From: Verrucomicrobiota bacterium | Lineage (GTDB): Bacteria; Verrucomicrobiota; Kiritimatiellia; Kiritimatiellales; Pontiellaceae | DNA length: 51,708 bases | Reading direction: 5' to 3' | Assembly (NCBI GenBank): GCA_024279685.1 | Contig: JAJRRI010000053.1 | Location: 1-51,708, forward strand | Part shown: positions 7,861 through 17,815 of the stretch, in pieces | Position numbering within the stretch: position 1 is the first letter of the stretch | Layout of the letters: the number at the start of each line of letters is the position of its first letter | Notes under the pieces: model-generated | Databases searched by the model: none | What the model was told of the DNA's origin: nothing | What the model saw: the letters and a program-made list of their open reading frames with translations, nothing else | Program-made: the position numbers and the translations under genes

Positions 7861-8757
7861 ATGAAACCAACCCTTGTGATCATGGCGGCCGGCATGGGAA
7901 GCCGCTACGGCGGACTCAAACAAATGGATCCTGTTGGTCCTAACGGCGAAATCCTGCTCGAATATTCCGTGCACGACGCGCTACGTGCTGGGTTTGGTAA
8001 AGTCGTATTCATCATCCGCCGCGATTTTGAAGACGCATTCAAAGCGGCGGTCGGCGCCCGCTTTGAGGGGGAAATCGACGTTTCCTACGCCTATCAAGAA
8101 CTCGAAAACCTCCCCTCTGGCTTTTCTATACCCGAAGGACGCACCAAGCCGTGGGGAACCGGACAAGCCATTTTCTCGTGCAAGGATCTCGTGAACGAAC
8201 CCTTTGCGGTACAAAATGCCGACGACTTCTACGGCGCGGAGGCCTATCAAACGATCGCCGACGAATTCGCACAACTTCCAGAAGGCGACAGCTGCATGGT
8301 TGGCTATCTAGTTCGCAATACTCTCTCGCCGCACGGATCTGTTTCGCGCGGGATCTGCGGAACGACCCACGGTTTTCTTTCCAGCATTGCCGAACGAACC
8401 TGCATTAAAACTAATGCAGACGGAACCATTCAATATATCGAAAATGAGCAGGCCACCGATATGAGCGGCGATGAGATCTGCTCGATGAATTTTTGGGGAT
8501 TCACCCCCTCCTTCTTCCTAACGCTAGAAGAAAAATTCATCAGCTTCCTTCAAGAAAAAGGGCAGGAGCTAAAATCAGAATGGTACATCCCCGACATTGT
8601 TGATGAGATGATCGGTAGCGGCCAAACCCGCGTCAAGATGCTCCGCTCCAAAGGGCAATGGTTTGGGGTCACCTACCCCGAAGACAAACCGACCGTTTCC
8701 GCCAGCCTCAAGGCCATGCACAAAACAGGGCGCTATCCGGACAACCTTTGGGCGTAA
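7861..8757 (+). CDS. NTP-transferase family sugar-1-phosphate nucleotidyltransferase
   Basis: The 298-residue protein has a glycosyltransferase-A-type nucleotidyltransferase fold with the N-terminal MAAGMGSRYGGLKQ motif that binds nucleotide and the acidic pair in QNADDFYG (about residue 120) that binds metal. It joins a nucleoside monophosphate to a sugar 1-phosphate. The exact sugar cannot be told from sequence. ATG 7861 follows AAAAAGGACAACCT, a good ribosome-binding site. It diverges from the RES-Xre operon and converges with the symporter gene. Enzymes of this subtype are common in PVC bacteria and Bacteroidetes. Confidence 0.75.
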   Translation: MKPTLVIMAAGMGSRYGGLKQMDPVGPNGEILLEYSVHDALRAGFGKVVFIIRRDFEDAFKAAVGARFEGEIDVSYAYQELENLPSGFSIPEGRTKPWGTGQAIFSCKDLVNEPFAVQNADDFYGAEAYQTIADEFAQLPEGDSCMVGYLVRNTLSPHGSVSRGICGTTHGFLSSIAERTCIKTNADGTIQYIENEQATDMSGDEICSMNFWGFTPSFFLTLEEKFISFLQEKGQELKSEWYIPDIVDEMIGSGQTRVKMLRSKGQWFGVTYPEDKPTVSASLKAMHKTGRYPDNLWA

Positions 8758-8827
8758 CCCCTACCAACTAGCGCACGCTTTTAGTTGGGCATATTCGGCA
8801 GTCACCGAAACTACCCGACCTACATTC

Positions 8828-10723
8828 CTACTCAGATTTATGGGGATGTAACTTGCCCCAGATGGAAAAAAGGAAGAGAGCCGATGCTCCGGAAACCACG
8901 CCCAGCACGATCCCGCGAATCACGTCCCCGTAAATAAAAGCACCGATGCAGAAGAGCGAACAATAGACAAAGGCGCAACCCATGAAGACACAAAGGATTT
9001 CCAGCGGAACCTCCCACGCCTTGCCGTGCTCCTCGCCATCGATCATATCGCCTTCGGATACAGCCTGATCAACCAACCTTTTCCAGCCCGGCCCGCCGGG
9101 CTGGCACTTGCGGTAAAAGGTTCGTAGGGTTTCTTGTGATTCAGGACGCGTCACCAGCGTACCGATAATCCAGGCCAGCGTGGTTCCGAATACGGCAATC
9201 AGAAATTTGACGCTACCGCCTTCAAGCGTAAAGGAACCGATCTGTACATCCAATAAGGCTTCGCGCTCGCCGTTAAAACCAAACGTAAGTACCGCAGCCA
9301 CCACGGTGGTAAAGACCATTGCAAAAATTTCACTATAGGCATTGATACGCCACCAGAACCAACGCAGCAGATAGATCGCGCCGGAACCTGCACCGGAGAG
9401 TAGCAACAACTTGAATGCCTGTGTGGCATCGGTCAGTACCATTGCAAGTGCCCCTGCCAGAGCCATAAGTACGACCGTACAGATACGCCCCATCCGCACC
9501 ATTTCTTTCTCCGAGGCATCCTTCTTAATAAAGCGCTTGTAGAAATCGTTCACGGCGTAAGACGAACCCCAATTCAAGTGTGTACCGATGGTTGACATAT
9601 AGGCTGCAATGATCGAGGCAATCACCAGCCCAAGAAAGCCTGGCCCCAACTTGGAGATCATTGCCGGATAGGCAATGTCCTGACCAATGATGCTTTCATC
9701 GACGTGCGAAAATGTGCTTTGGATATCAGAGACTTCGGGATAAACCACCAGTGAAGCCAGCGCCACGATAATCCACGGCCATGGGCGCAGGGCATAATGA
9801 GCAAAGTTAAAGAAGAGCGTCGCGCCTACCGCATTCTTTTCATCCTTGGCTGCAAGCATGCGTTGAGCAATATAGCCTCCCCCACCCGGTTCGGCCCCCG
9901 GATACCATGCTGCCCACCACTGCACTGCCAATGGCATCAACAACATCGGGATCCACATGTTCGGATCGTTAAAGTCGGGGAAAATATTAATTTTATCCAC
10001 CACGTTCGCGTGCGACAATAATCTCGCCAGTCCAAACCCTTCGACGCTCTCCACCGCGCCAGCATTAACCGCAGTAATCCCGGCCTCCTTCACGGAGTGA
10101 ATTGCCGCCCATACTGCACCGAATGTCGCAATTGAATACTGAAAAAAGTCCGCCCAAATACACCCCTTAATCCCCCCGAGCGTGGCATAGATCACCACTC
10201 CGATCGAACCGAAAAAGACGCACTGTATTTTGCTCAAACCAAATAACAACTGGCCATATTTAATAATCGCCAGCGTAACCGCCGCCATGATCAGTACGTT
10301 AAAGAACACGCCAAGATAAACCGCGCGGAAGCCGCGCAGGAACGAGGCCGGCTTACCTCCGTAACGAAGTTCGTAAAATTCAAGATCGGTCATCACTCCC
10401 GATCGTCGCCATAGCTTGGCATAGATAAACACTGTCACCATGCCGGTAATCAGAAACGCCCACCAAAACCAGTTGGCCGCCACACCGCCATCCCGAACGA
10501 GTCCGCACACCAAATTTGGTGTATCGGCCGAAAAGGTACAGGCGACCATCGATACCCCCAGCAGCCACCACGGCATGCCGCGCCCTCCTAAGAAAAAATC
10601 TTCTGAGCTCTTCCCTGCTTGCCGCGAATGCCAAAGTCCAATTCCGACCACGATCACGAAAAATGCACCGATGATCGACCAATCCAAACCCGTCATCGAA
10701 ACCCCAACACTCAATTTTGCCAT
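8828..10723 (-). CDS. Sodium:solute symporter (SSS family)
   Basis: A 631-residue inner-membrane protein with roughly 14 hydrophobic segments. It begins with an SSS-type N-terminus (GIGLWHSRQAGKSSEDFFLG) and carries the family glycine-rich patch near GYIAQRMLAAKDEKNA. It takes up an organic solute with Na+. It is larger than the usual 480-550 residues because of an extended C-terminal cytoplasmic and membrane part. It lies 86 bases downstream of nagB in the same direction, so the substrate is probably an amino sugar or its oligomer. ATG 10723 follows GGGGTAAAGAGTA. Confidence 0.85.
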   Translation of the reverse strand: MAKLSVGVSMTGLDWSIIGAFFVIVVGIGLWHSRQAGKSSEDFFLGGRGMPWWLLGVSMVACTFSADTPNLVCGLVRDGGVAANWFWWAFLITGMVTVFIYAKLWRRSGVMTDLEFYELRYGGKPASFLRGFRAVYLGVFFNVLIMAAVTLAIIKYGQLLFGLSKIQCVFFGSIGVVIYATLGGIKGCIWADFFQYSIATFGAVWAAIHSVKEAGITAVNAGAVESVEGFGLARLLSHANVVDKINIFPDFNDPNMWIPMLLMPLAVQWWAAWYPGAEPGGGGYIAQRMLAAKDEKNAVGATLFFNFAHYALRPWPWIIVALASLVVYPEVSDIQSTFSHVDESIIGQDIAYPAMISKLGPGFLGLVIASIIAAYMSTIGTHLNWGSSYAVNDFYKRFIKKDASEKEMVRMGRICTVVLMALAGALAMVLTDATQAFKLLLLSGAGSGAIYLLRWFWWRINAYSEIFAMVFTTVVAAVLTFGFNGEREALLDVQIGSFTLEGGSVKFLIAVFGTTLAWIIGTLVTRPESQETLRTFYRKCQPGGPGWKRLVDQAVSEGDMIDGEEHGKAWEVPLEILCVFMGCAFVYCSLFCIGAFIYGDVIRGIVLGVVSGASALFLFSIWGKLHPHKSE

Positions 10724-10809
10724 TACTCTTTACCCCTTTTAAATAAAGTTCCTCACACGCACTCCTTGCGGAGCTCCGTGCCTTTGTATGAGACCCTCAT
10801 CGTTTATTT

Positions 10810-11598
10810 TCAGGCGTCCTTTTGCCATTCCGGCTTGCCGTCGTAAACCCATCGATAATACTCAGCAAGCTGCAACTTAGTTGCCGCGGGCTCGTCGATA
10901 AACACCTTGGCATTCGGGTGATGTTGCAAAATTGAGGCCGGCATGATCGCCGTCACAGGACCCTCCACGGTTGCGGCAATCCCATCAGCCTTGCCCTCAC
11001 CGAAAGCCAGCATTAGGTTCATTCGTGCATCCATAATTGTACCGATGCCCATCGTGATACAATGGTGCGGAACGCACGCCTCGTTCCCCTCAAAAAAACG
11101 CGCATTATCGGCTACCGTCTGTTGTGTTAATGTTTTAATACGCGTCCGTGATGCAAATGAGGAGGTAGGCTCATTAAAGCCAATGTGTCCATCAGAGCCA
11201 ATGCCCAATACTTGCACATCAATGCCTCCCGCCGCCACAATTTCACGTTCATACGCCGCACAGCTGGCCGGAATATCGACCGCCATTCCGTCAGGAATAT
11301 GAACATTTTCCGGCTTAATATTGATTTGGCTAAATAGATTTTCCCACATGAAGATATGGTAGGATTGTGGATGCTCCTTTTCTAACCCAATATATTCATC
11401 GAGGTTAAAGGTTGAGACTTCACTGAAATCCAGACCCTCCTCCTTATGCAACCGAATCAACTCCTTATAAAGTGTCAGCGGTGTACTACCCGTCGCCAGT
11501 CCCAGTACCGCATTCGGCTTCTCGCGCACGATCCGCGCCACCACCCGCGCCGCCGCCTCGCTCGCTACCTGTCTATTTTCTCGAATAATAATTTCCAT
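10810..11598 (-). CDS. nagB: Glucosamine-6-phosphate deaminase
   Basis: A 262-residue NagB, the normal family length. It has the phosphate-binding GLATGSTPLTLYKEL and the catalytic GIGSDGHIGFNEP segment with Asp and His. It converts glucosamine 6-phosphate to fructose 6-phosphate and ammonia, moving amino sugars into glycolysis. The ATG overlaps the PIG-L gene stop as TAATG, so it is coupled to the deacetylase gene. It is the third enzyme gene in the amino-sugar operon. Confidence 0.95.
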   Translation of the reverse strand: MEIIIRENRQVASEAAARVVARIVREKPNAVLGLATGSTPLTLYKELIRLHKEEGLDFSEVSTFNLDEYIGLEKEHPQSYHIFMWENLFSQINIKPENVHIPDGMAVDIPASCAAYEREIVAAGGIDVQVLGIGSDGHIGFNEPTSSFASRTRIKTLTQQTVADNARFFEGNEACVPHHCITMGIGTIMDARMNLMLAFGEGKADGIAATVEGPVTAIMPASILQHHPNAKVFIDEPAATKLQLAEYYRWVYDGKPEWQKDA

Positions 11599-12395
11599 TA
11601 GAAAATCTCTTTAATATTTATCGAATTCATCGGAATAGTTAGTCCTGCGTCGATGCATTGAACAAGTTCGGCACCCTGCCATTTGCGTAGTCGATAGAGT
11701 GTAGCGAAAGAAAAATCCGGCACCTCACCACCCTGCCCCCCGACCAGTTCACCGCCGCGCCGAACATTATCCTGCATCCACGCCGGCAGCAAAAGATGAT
11801 ACGGGTTGCGCGCCACTTCTTCGGTATGCAGTGAGGTTGCCGCCACAAGGTCTGCCACTGTTTGTGCATCAGCTTCGACCATTAAATTCGGATTATCCAT
11901 CGCCCCCCAGAATTCGGTCTCTACCACCATACAAGAAAAGTCAGGATCCATCTGCTTGAGCGCATCCATCACGAGAAAATGAGTCGAAACGTGCCGCGAA
12001 TTCCAATCCTTGGCATGCGGAACAAAAATAATTTCCGGCTGGAATTTTTCCAAAATAGCCACCACATCCACAATGTCCAACGAGCTGAAACCCTCCTTCC
12101 CGCCAGCGATTCCCCAGCCAAGATAACCGCAGGCCTCGGCCAACTCCGCCGCACGACCGGCCTGTCGTTCGAGGTTGCTCCCATAGGTGACGGGAATATT
12201 AATGATCCGTTTACCGGCTTCACGCATGAGCCGCAGGGGGAGTAATCCCGTGATGCATTCATCATCCGGGTGGGGGGAAAAAAGAAGTACTCTAGAGTCA
12301 GACTCTGAAAACTCCGTTCTCCCCGAAACTGAAAGACCCTTTGCCTTATGGATTCCAGCTTCAATATTTTGAACAAACTCAAGATATGGATTCAT
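11598..12395 (-). CDS. PIG-L/LmbE-family N-deacetylase
   Basis: The 265-residue protein shows the PIG-L zinc site: SPHPDDECITG near residue 35 (His and two Asp) and the downstream HVSTH pair near residue 135. PIG-L enzymes remove N-acetyl groups from N-acetylglucosamine derivatives. Its ATG overlaps the upstream kinase stop (ATGA) and its stop overlaps nagB, so it is produced together with a sugar kinase and NagB. In this context it may deacetylate GlcNAc or GlcNAc-6-phosphate in place of NagA, which is not present in the window. That role is inferred. Confidence 0.8.
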   Translation of the reverse strand: MNPYLEFVQNIEAGIHKAKGLSVSGRTEFSESDSRVLLFSPHPDDECITGLLPLRLMREAGKRIINIPVTYGSNLERQAGRAAELAEACGYLGWGIAGGKEGFSSLDIVDVVAILEKFQPEIIFVPHAKDWNSRHVSTHFLVMDALKQMDPDFSCMVVETEFWGAMDNPNLMVEADAQTVADLVAATSLHTEEVARNPYHLLLPAWMQDNVRRGGELVGGQGGEVPDFSFATLYRLRKWQGAELVQCIDAGLTIPMNSINIKEIF

Positions 12396-13798
12396 GAATT
12401 AATCCTCGGTAGACTTGCTGCAGCAACGGCTTGGCCGTGCCGTTTGTCCTGCTCGTTTGGGGTTACAATTTCAACCTGTCCCGCCAGCTCTGGAAACTCG
12501 GAAGACAGTACTTCACCGACTTTTTTAATCATGATATCTCCTCCCTGCCCGCTCGTTACTCGACCGAGCAAGAGCACTTTTCGGATCTCATAGAAATCGG
12601 CGTAGTGGGCTATCGTATAGCCTAGATAAACTCCGAGAGTAGAATAGATTTTAGCGGCGCGTTCATCGCCTTCAGCCATTAGTTTTTGCACCTCCACGAG
12701 CTGCTCAGAGAACGGCATGCCTGCTGGAAGTTCAATGCCGGCCAACGGCACCAGACGAGCCACAGCCTGCTGCGAGAAATACTGTACCCCACACCCCAGA
12801 TCACCCGACCATTCATCAACCGGAGCGTGCTCTCGATAATCCACAGGTGCAAAAGCCAGTTCGTTGAGCCATGACGTAATCGTGCCCTCAGGCGTCACAT
12901 AGCCCGCCGCTTGGCTCGTCCCCAGTGAAAGTCCCAACACTGCATTTTCTCCCATCGACATCGACCCCGCCAACGCCGTCACTTCGCCGTCATTCACCAC
13001 ATCAAACGGGATATTATTCCACTTTGTTTTCAGGTCAAAAAAGAGTCGACGCACCGTTGCTTCAAAATCGACATCCGACACCCCGCGAAAAAGAGAGGCC
13101 ACACGAATCTCGTTATTAACATACACACCCGCCGAGCTACCGCCGATGGCATCCACCCGGGGCAAATACGCCGCCGCACGCTGGAGCGTATCGTTAATCC
13201 CATCGATGTGATATTGCGGATTATTCTCAAAATAGGGATTCCATTCCACCTCTTCGGAGAAGACCACTTTACCATCGATTACGGCCGCACACTTGCGATC
13301 CGATCCTCCGAGATCAAAGCCAATTCGACAGCCATCGAGATGGCGGCCGAGTGCAACCGAGCGCTCGTAGGATTTTGGAATATCATCGACTTCACAAGCC
13401 ACGATTTCCACGTTTTGAAGATAGATTTTTTCTCCGAAAAGCGCGTAATCGAAGTGACGATCGCCCTCAGCAGAATAGATATCCGCCACCTTAGAGGTGA
13501 TGGAGTCGCAACCCGAAATCAGCACGATATTTCCACCCCGTTGCCACAACAGAAACTTGAGCGTGCGTTCCAGATAGAGCAAGGTCAGCGCCTCGTTTCC
13601 CTCAGACAACGGCAACACACGAGTTTTGAAGACTGAACAGGTTCCGCCCGGTTGAATCAGCGCAATAGAAACATCTACCGGCTTTTCGGATGCATCAACC
13701 CGAGCCTGGTATTCCCCGTTCCAAAGTGCGGCTGGAATAAATTCAGGATCAAGTTCTGGCTTAATTAACACCTTTATATTCAAAATATTATTCCTCAT
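12392..13798 (-). CDS. ROK-like sugar kinase with N-terminal extension
   Basis: A protein of about 468 residues. The ASKHA/ROK nucleotide-binding start is GFDLGGSDRKCAAV at about residue 157, with later motifs VVNDGEVTALAGS and LGLSLGTSQAAGYV. The first 150 residues are an extra domain not seen in ordinary ROK kinases of 300 residues, and the ROK zinc motif CxCGxxGC is absent. It is predicted to phosphorylate an amino sugar. ATG 13798 is used; it lacks a clear ribosome-binding site, and an upstream in-frame GTG at 13831 also exists. It is the first gene of the operon and is divergent from an AraC regulator. Confidence 0.7.
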   Translation of the reverse strand: MRNNILNIKVLIKPELDPEFIPAALWNGEYQARVDASEKPVDVSIALIQPGGTCSVFKTRVLPLSEGNEALTLLYLERTLKFLLWQRGGNIVLISGCDSITSKVADIYSAEGDRHFDYALFGEKIYLQNVEIVACEVDDIPKSYERSVALGRHLDGCRIGFDLGGSDRKCAAVIDGKVVFSEEVEWNPYFENNPQYHIDGINDTLQRAAAYLPRVDAIGGSSAGVYVNNEIRVASLFRGVSDVDFEATVRRLFFDLKTKWNNIPFDVVNDGEVTALAGSMSMGENAVLGLSLGTSQAAGYVTPEGTITSWLNELAFAPVDYREHAPVDEWSGDLGCGVQYFSQQAVARLVPLAGIELPAGMPFSEQLVEVQKLMAEGDERAAKIYSTLGVYLGYTIAHYADFYEIRKVLLLGRVTSGQGGDIMIKKVGEVLSSEFPELAGQVEIVTPNEQDKRHGQAVAAASLPRINS

Positions 13799-13838
13799 TT
13801 TAAGGGGAGAATACGAGAATCCCAATTCCACATAAAGA

Positions 13839-13903
13839 TCAATAATTTATCTGTATTGACTATAATTTAACAATATTGACTTTTTAGAGTTCGGCGGTAT
13901 TCT
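13839..13903 (+). promoter_or_regulatory. Shared divergent control region with 20-bp-spaced repeats
   Basis: The gap between the kinase and the AraC gene is AT-rich. It holds two copies of TATTGACT at 13854 and 13874, exactly 20 bp apart, and an inverted partial copy TCAATA at 13839. Two-turn spacing on one face suits an AraC-family dimer. TTGACT at 13876 with TATTCT at 13898 (16-bp spacer) would start a rightward transcript close to the AraC ATG. Confidence 0.45.
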
Positions 13904-13909
13904 AAACCC

Positions 13910-14755
13910 ATGAACGATTCGATACTCGCCGAACCAAAAGATTACTTTAAAGGTATTATTCAAAGCCAGCTACCGACTCCCACCGATATTCTGCTGTTCA
14001 TGCGCACCACCAAAGAGACCCTACAGCAGGAAGCCTTACTGAGTCGATCGCACCATCGCTTTGTCCTGATATTCAATCTTAAAACCAACGGTCATATCCA
14101 TGTCGACAACCGCGTACTTTCATTTTCTCCCGACCAAGCTTTACTGGTTCTGCCCTACCAATTTCACCACTATAGCCAGCTGGCATCATCGCGGCTGAAT
14201 TGGCTCTTTTGTACGTTCGAGTTCAAGACTGAAGCCTTTCTTGAGCCGCTGAGAAATCGTGTTTTGGATGCGCAGAAAAATACGCGAGATGCACTGCTGG
14301 AGGACTGGAAACGATGCATGCACCCGTCGTCCCAAAGCAAACTACAAGAGGAGCAATTGCAAGCCACGCTCATCAGGTTGCTTCTCATGTTAAAAAAAGA
14401 GGAACAATCCTCGAATATCACTCTTCCGCCCGAACCTCAACAGAGTCTAGTGCGAACCATCAACCAATGTATGTCCGAATGGCGCAGACGAACCGTTGTT
14501 GTTGCTGATTTAGCTGACAAATTAAATCTATCCGAATCGCGATTGCGCACCCTTTTCAAGGAGGCTGCCGGCATTCCTTTGGGGAGCCACATCCAGAACT
14601 ATCGATTCAATCGCGCCATGTCCTTGCTACGAACATCTGATCTATCGATTGCAGAAGTCGCCGAAGAAGCGGGCTTCGGTTCGCCGCAATCCTTCAGTCG
14701 TATCTTCAAGAAAACCACCGGCCAAACTCCGCGCGCCTATCGGCTTCGGGAATAA
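13910..14755 (+). CDS. AraC-family transcription regulator of the amino-sugar operon
   Basis: The 281-residue protein has an N-terminal cupin-like sensing domain (about 35-110, with HIHVDNRVLSFSPDQALLVL) and a C-terminal AraC-type double helix-turn-helix (about 185-281), ending with the signature EVAEEAGFGSPQSFSRIFKK. It is divergent from the kinase/PIG-L/nagB/symporter operon and very likely controls it in response to an amino sugar. There is no ribosome-binding site before ATG 13910, and the predicted promoter would place the start of the mRNA at or very near this ATG. Confidence 0.85.
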   Translation: MNDSILAEPKDYFKGIIQSQLPTPTDILLFMRTTKETLQQEALLSRSHHRFVLIFNLKTNGHIHVDNRVLSFSPDQALLVLPYQFHHYSQLASSRLNWLFCTFEFKTEAFLEPLRNRVLDAQKNTRDALLEDWKRCMHPSSQSKLQEEQLQATLIRLLLMLKKEEQSSNITLPPEPQQSLVRTINQCMSEWRRRTVVVADLADKLNLSESRLRTLFKEAAGIPLGSHIQNYRFNRAMSLLRTSDLSIAEVAEEAGFGSPQSFSRIFKKTTGQTPRAYRLRE

Positions 14756-14761
14756 ATGATC

Positions 14762-17623
14762 TCACGGACGAATCGGCAAATGCATTAGCGTGATCCCATC
14801 GAAGAAGCAGGGCTGACCCTCAGTCAGCAATCCAACGTGCGAAGGGGGCCATTCGCCTTCGACCTCCAACATCGGCTGGCCATTAAGTTCAATAATCACT
14901 CGATCCTTGAGCTTAACGCAACGGAAGAAATAGCTCGATTCCACCGCCACATTAACCCGCATCTCCTGTGGCCGGGATACCATGCCGGAGACTTCAAAAT
15001 CAGCATCGTCCGGTGAATTATCGTAGATTCCAATCCCCACATGACTTCCGATTTCCGGGCGGATGTTATGTGGATTAAGAATGCCCGGCTGTTGAATTTT
15101 CGGTTTGGGTTCGTCGGTGGTACGGAAACGTCCATCGCTCCAGAGCATCGGTTCGCGTTCGTTCGGAAGGCGGGCATAACGGATCGAAATATCGTCGAGT
15201 GGAACAAAGAATTCCTGTTGTAACGAGGTATATCCCCCTAACAGCCAACGGATTTCTAATCCCTTAATAATGGATTCAGAACGTAGCGTGTAGACCCACG
15301 CGGCGACCTCCCGATAGGCCGTCTTCTCATCATTCAAATGCCGCCTCGGAATGCTCCGAGCGAGCGATTTTACGAAAGGACCGACGGGTTGGCCATTACG
15401 CATACCCGACACCACCAGTTCGCGATTGCGTGTATCAATCATCGCCTTAAGATAGTTCTCCGAATCGGTAAATACCGGAAAGACTCCATACAACCGCACC
15501 TTACCCTCCTCCAATTTTTCGGTGCGGGCATTTACGGTAAATTCATATTGATCGAGCAGATCGCCCTTAAAGACGCGGCCAGAAACAGAGTGCCGCTTTT
15601 GTTCCAATCCGCGCCCTTCATGAAGCCTCCATTCGCCGGCGGGTCGTGTTCCGTTGGCGGCCGCTCCCCAGCCGGTGATGTGCTTGCCATACTCATCCCA
15701 GCCGACGGTATAAGTCACACCGTCGAACCGAGCCTTCGTATTCCGGCAATACAGCCCCGGAACAGCGGAGCCAAAAAGCTGAGTCTTAATCGGCTCCGGC
15801 GTCAGCTTAAATCCATCCAACATCAACTCAAAATTCCCGCCGTTTTTGATCACGCGTAGCCGATGCAAAGGGTTGCCCTTCACCGCAACATCTGGAGGAG
15901 CCTCCTGCCACCGGAAGGCCTGGGGCAATTTGAATCGATCCGATTCGATTTTCCCCGGCTCAAGTCGGTACGTCCACGTGTGCTCCGCTGGATTAAGGCT
16001 GATCACCAAATCCCGCTGTCCATCGCTATACGCCACAATTCCCACCTCGCCCTCACCGTTTTCTGGGAAACGAATGTAGGTTTCAAATAAATAGTGAACC
16101 GCGGGTTTCTACCGAAGATAGGCCTTGCCTACTCCCGCAGAGGCAACCTGTTGCAATGCACCGTCCACTACATGCCAATCGCCATCGCCAAATTCCCATG
16201 CCGACACCTCTTTCGTCGGGAATGAATCGCTGAACGTAGGCGGGGCCGGCGGCGGGTGATAGCCTGGTGTATAGGTCGTAGTCGGGCCATCCACCACCAT
16301 TTCGTTCCCATAGAAAAAGATGCGGTCGAGTCCCGGCCCGGCAATCCCATCCCAATAGGCCCGATACGTCAGCCATCGTTCGAACCCATTCGGCCCCTCG
16401 ATCACCCGCGGATTATCCAGCCCAGAGACGGTGGGTTCAACCGGCGCATCGCCGGCATCGAATAGGCCAAAATCAATGGCACGGAACTCCCCATTTTCTT
16501 TCGACTCGGCTCGCACGGCAAGCACGTTGCCTTCCGGCCTGAATGTGCCGCCGTCTAGACGTCTGTTAATGTATGTGGGCGTAGTGCCGGTCGACTCAAA
16601 TACCTTTTTTCCATTCAAGAACACCTGCACTGCACCTTCATGTCGGATATACAACACGGGCGTTTGGGGTTGCCCAACGGGGAGATCGAACGTACGGCGA
16701 ATCCAAATAGGGCCGGACTCCCATTTCGTGCGGAGCGATTGGATCCGTTCGCCTCCATCCTCGAACGGGTCGCCAAAGCCGCCTTTCCCCGATCGCCATC
16801 CCTTTAAATCAAAATCAACATTCATCCAACCCGGCGCGGGTTTCTTCAGGCTATAGCGCGCCTTCCACTCGGCATATTCGCCCGAGGGCAACAGCGTTTT
16901 ATAGGTCCGCGCTAGTCGCTCCATATTACGTACCATCAGCGGATTGGATGCTTTATCAGAATGATCGAATCGTAAAATATTCTCATTCACCGCCACGTTG
17001 ATTTCGCGCAATCCCGTTCGTGGACCGGGTTGATTGACCGCATAGAGCAGATAATAGTTTCCGCGATAATTCAGCATCTCCGGCTGGCCAAGATTTGAAC
17101 ATTCTAACGAGTCCCACTTACCCTGACGTCCATCCAACAATTGCTTCGGACGAGCCGCGGGCCTCCATGGCGTAGCCAAATGGTGCAACCAAATCTCTCC
17201 CGCGCCTTTACTTCCGGATTTCCGGCTCACAGCAAATAACGCACCGTCCCCATCCTGAAAAAGTCGTAAATGCTCGCCCGAAGGAGCCGACTCGATCCAC
17301 GTGGAAAATCCCTTATGGGGGTGAGCAGAAACCGCATAACCCTTCCCCGCCACATAGAGATAAAAAAGCCCATTACGATAGAGCAGCTCATTCGCACCGC
17401 CGGCAGGCCCTTCTAGTAGAGCCCCCGCCGACACCCAATCCATTAAATTTACGGAAGTCCAGATCCCCCCGGTGGTTTCAGAATCCAGTCCATAATACGC
17501 TCCATTGTAGCGTATTACCGACCCCGGAAACCCAACCGCCTGCGGATTATCCATGGCCAAAGAGCCCGTCACCATAAAGGCCACCAGTCCTCCACCTAAA
17601 ATTCGCTTGATCCACTCGCTCAT
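14762..17623 (-). pseudogene. Secreted GH43-like/LamG-domain protein with in-frame amber stop
   Basis: The frame runs from ATG 17623 (ribosome-binding site GGGAG) to the stop at 14762 but is broken once by TAG at 16109-16111. After the stop it resumes in the same frame for 21 codons (KPAVHYLFETYIRFPENGEG) before the next possible start at 16045. The product is about 953 residues: signal peptide (1-24), a beta-propeller like family 43 glycosidases (about 30-220), a galactose-binding-like sandwich (about 270-390), the end of the propeller, then two LamG/DUF1080-like beta domains. The stop falls inside the first LamG-like domain. It may be a nonsense mutation (CAG to TAG), a sequencing error or readthrough. 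It probably acts on extracellular polysaccharide. Confidence 0.7.
16109..16111 (-). other. In-frame TAG inside the GH43/LamG gene
   Basis: The codon TAG lies between CGG and AAA on the minus strand. The sequence before it ends VGKAYLR and after it continues KPAVHYLFETYIRFP, which together read as one LamG-like beta sandwich. The amber codon is the only interruption in about 950 codons. Confidence 0.8.
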
Positions 17624-17760
17624 CTCGCACTCCCTTTCATCACCGGAAACAGCATCCCACAAGATCGAAATCTTTCATAACCGTATCTCTTGATTTGTTA
17701 CCCTGAGGGTCGAACACGGAGCATGGCGATCCCTGACGGCTAAGATAGCCGTTGGATAAA

Positions 17761-17807
17761 TAAAAAGAGATCGCCAAGGGCCTCGGCTTGCCCACCGAGG
17801 CCTTGGC
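17761..17807 (-). terminator. Rho-independent terminator after tmRNA
   Basis: On the minus strand the arms GCCAAGGCCTCGG and CCGAGGCCCTTGGC form a long GC-rich stem with a loop of about eight bases, followed by TCTCTTTTTA. It starts eight bases past the tmRNA CCA end. Confidence 0.9.
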
Positions 17808-17815
17808 AAAGAGAT

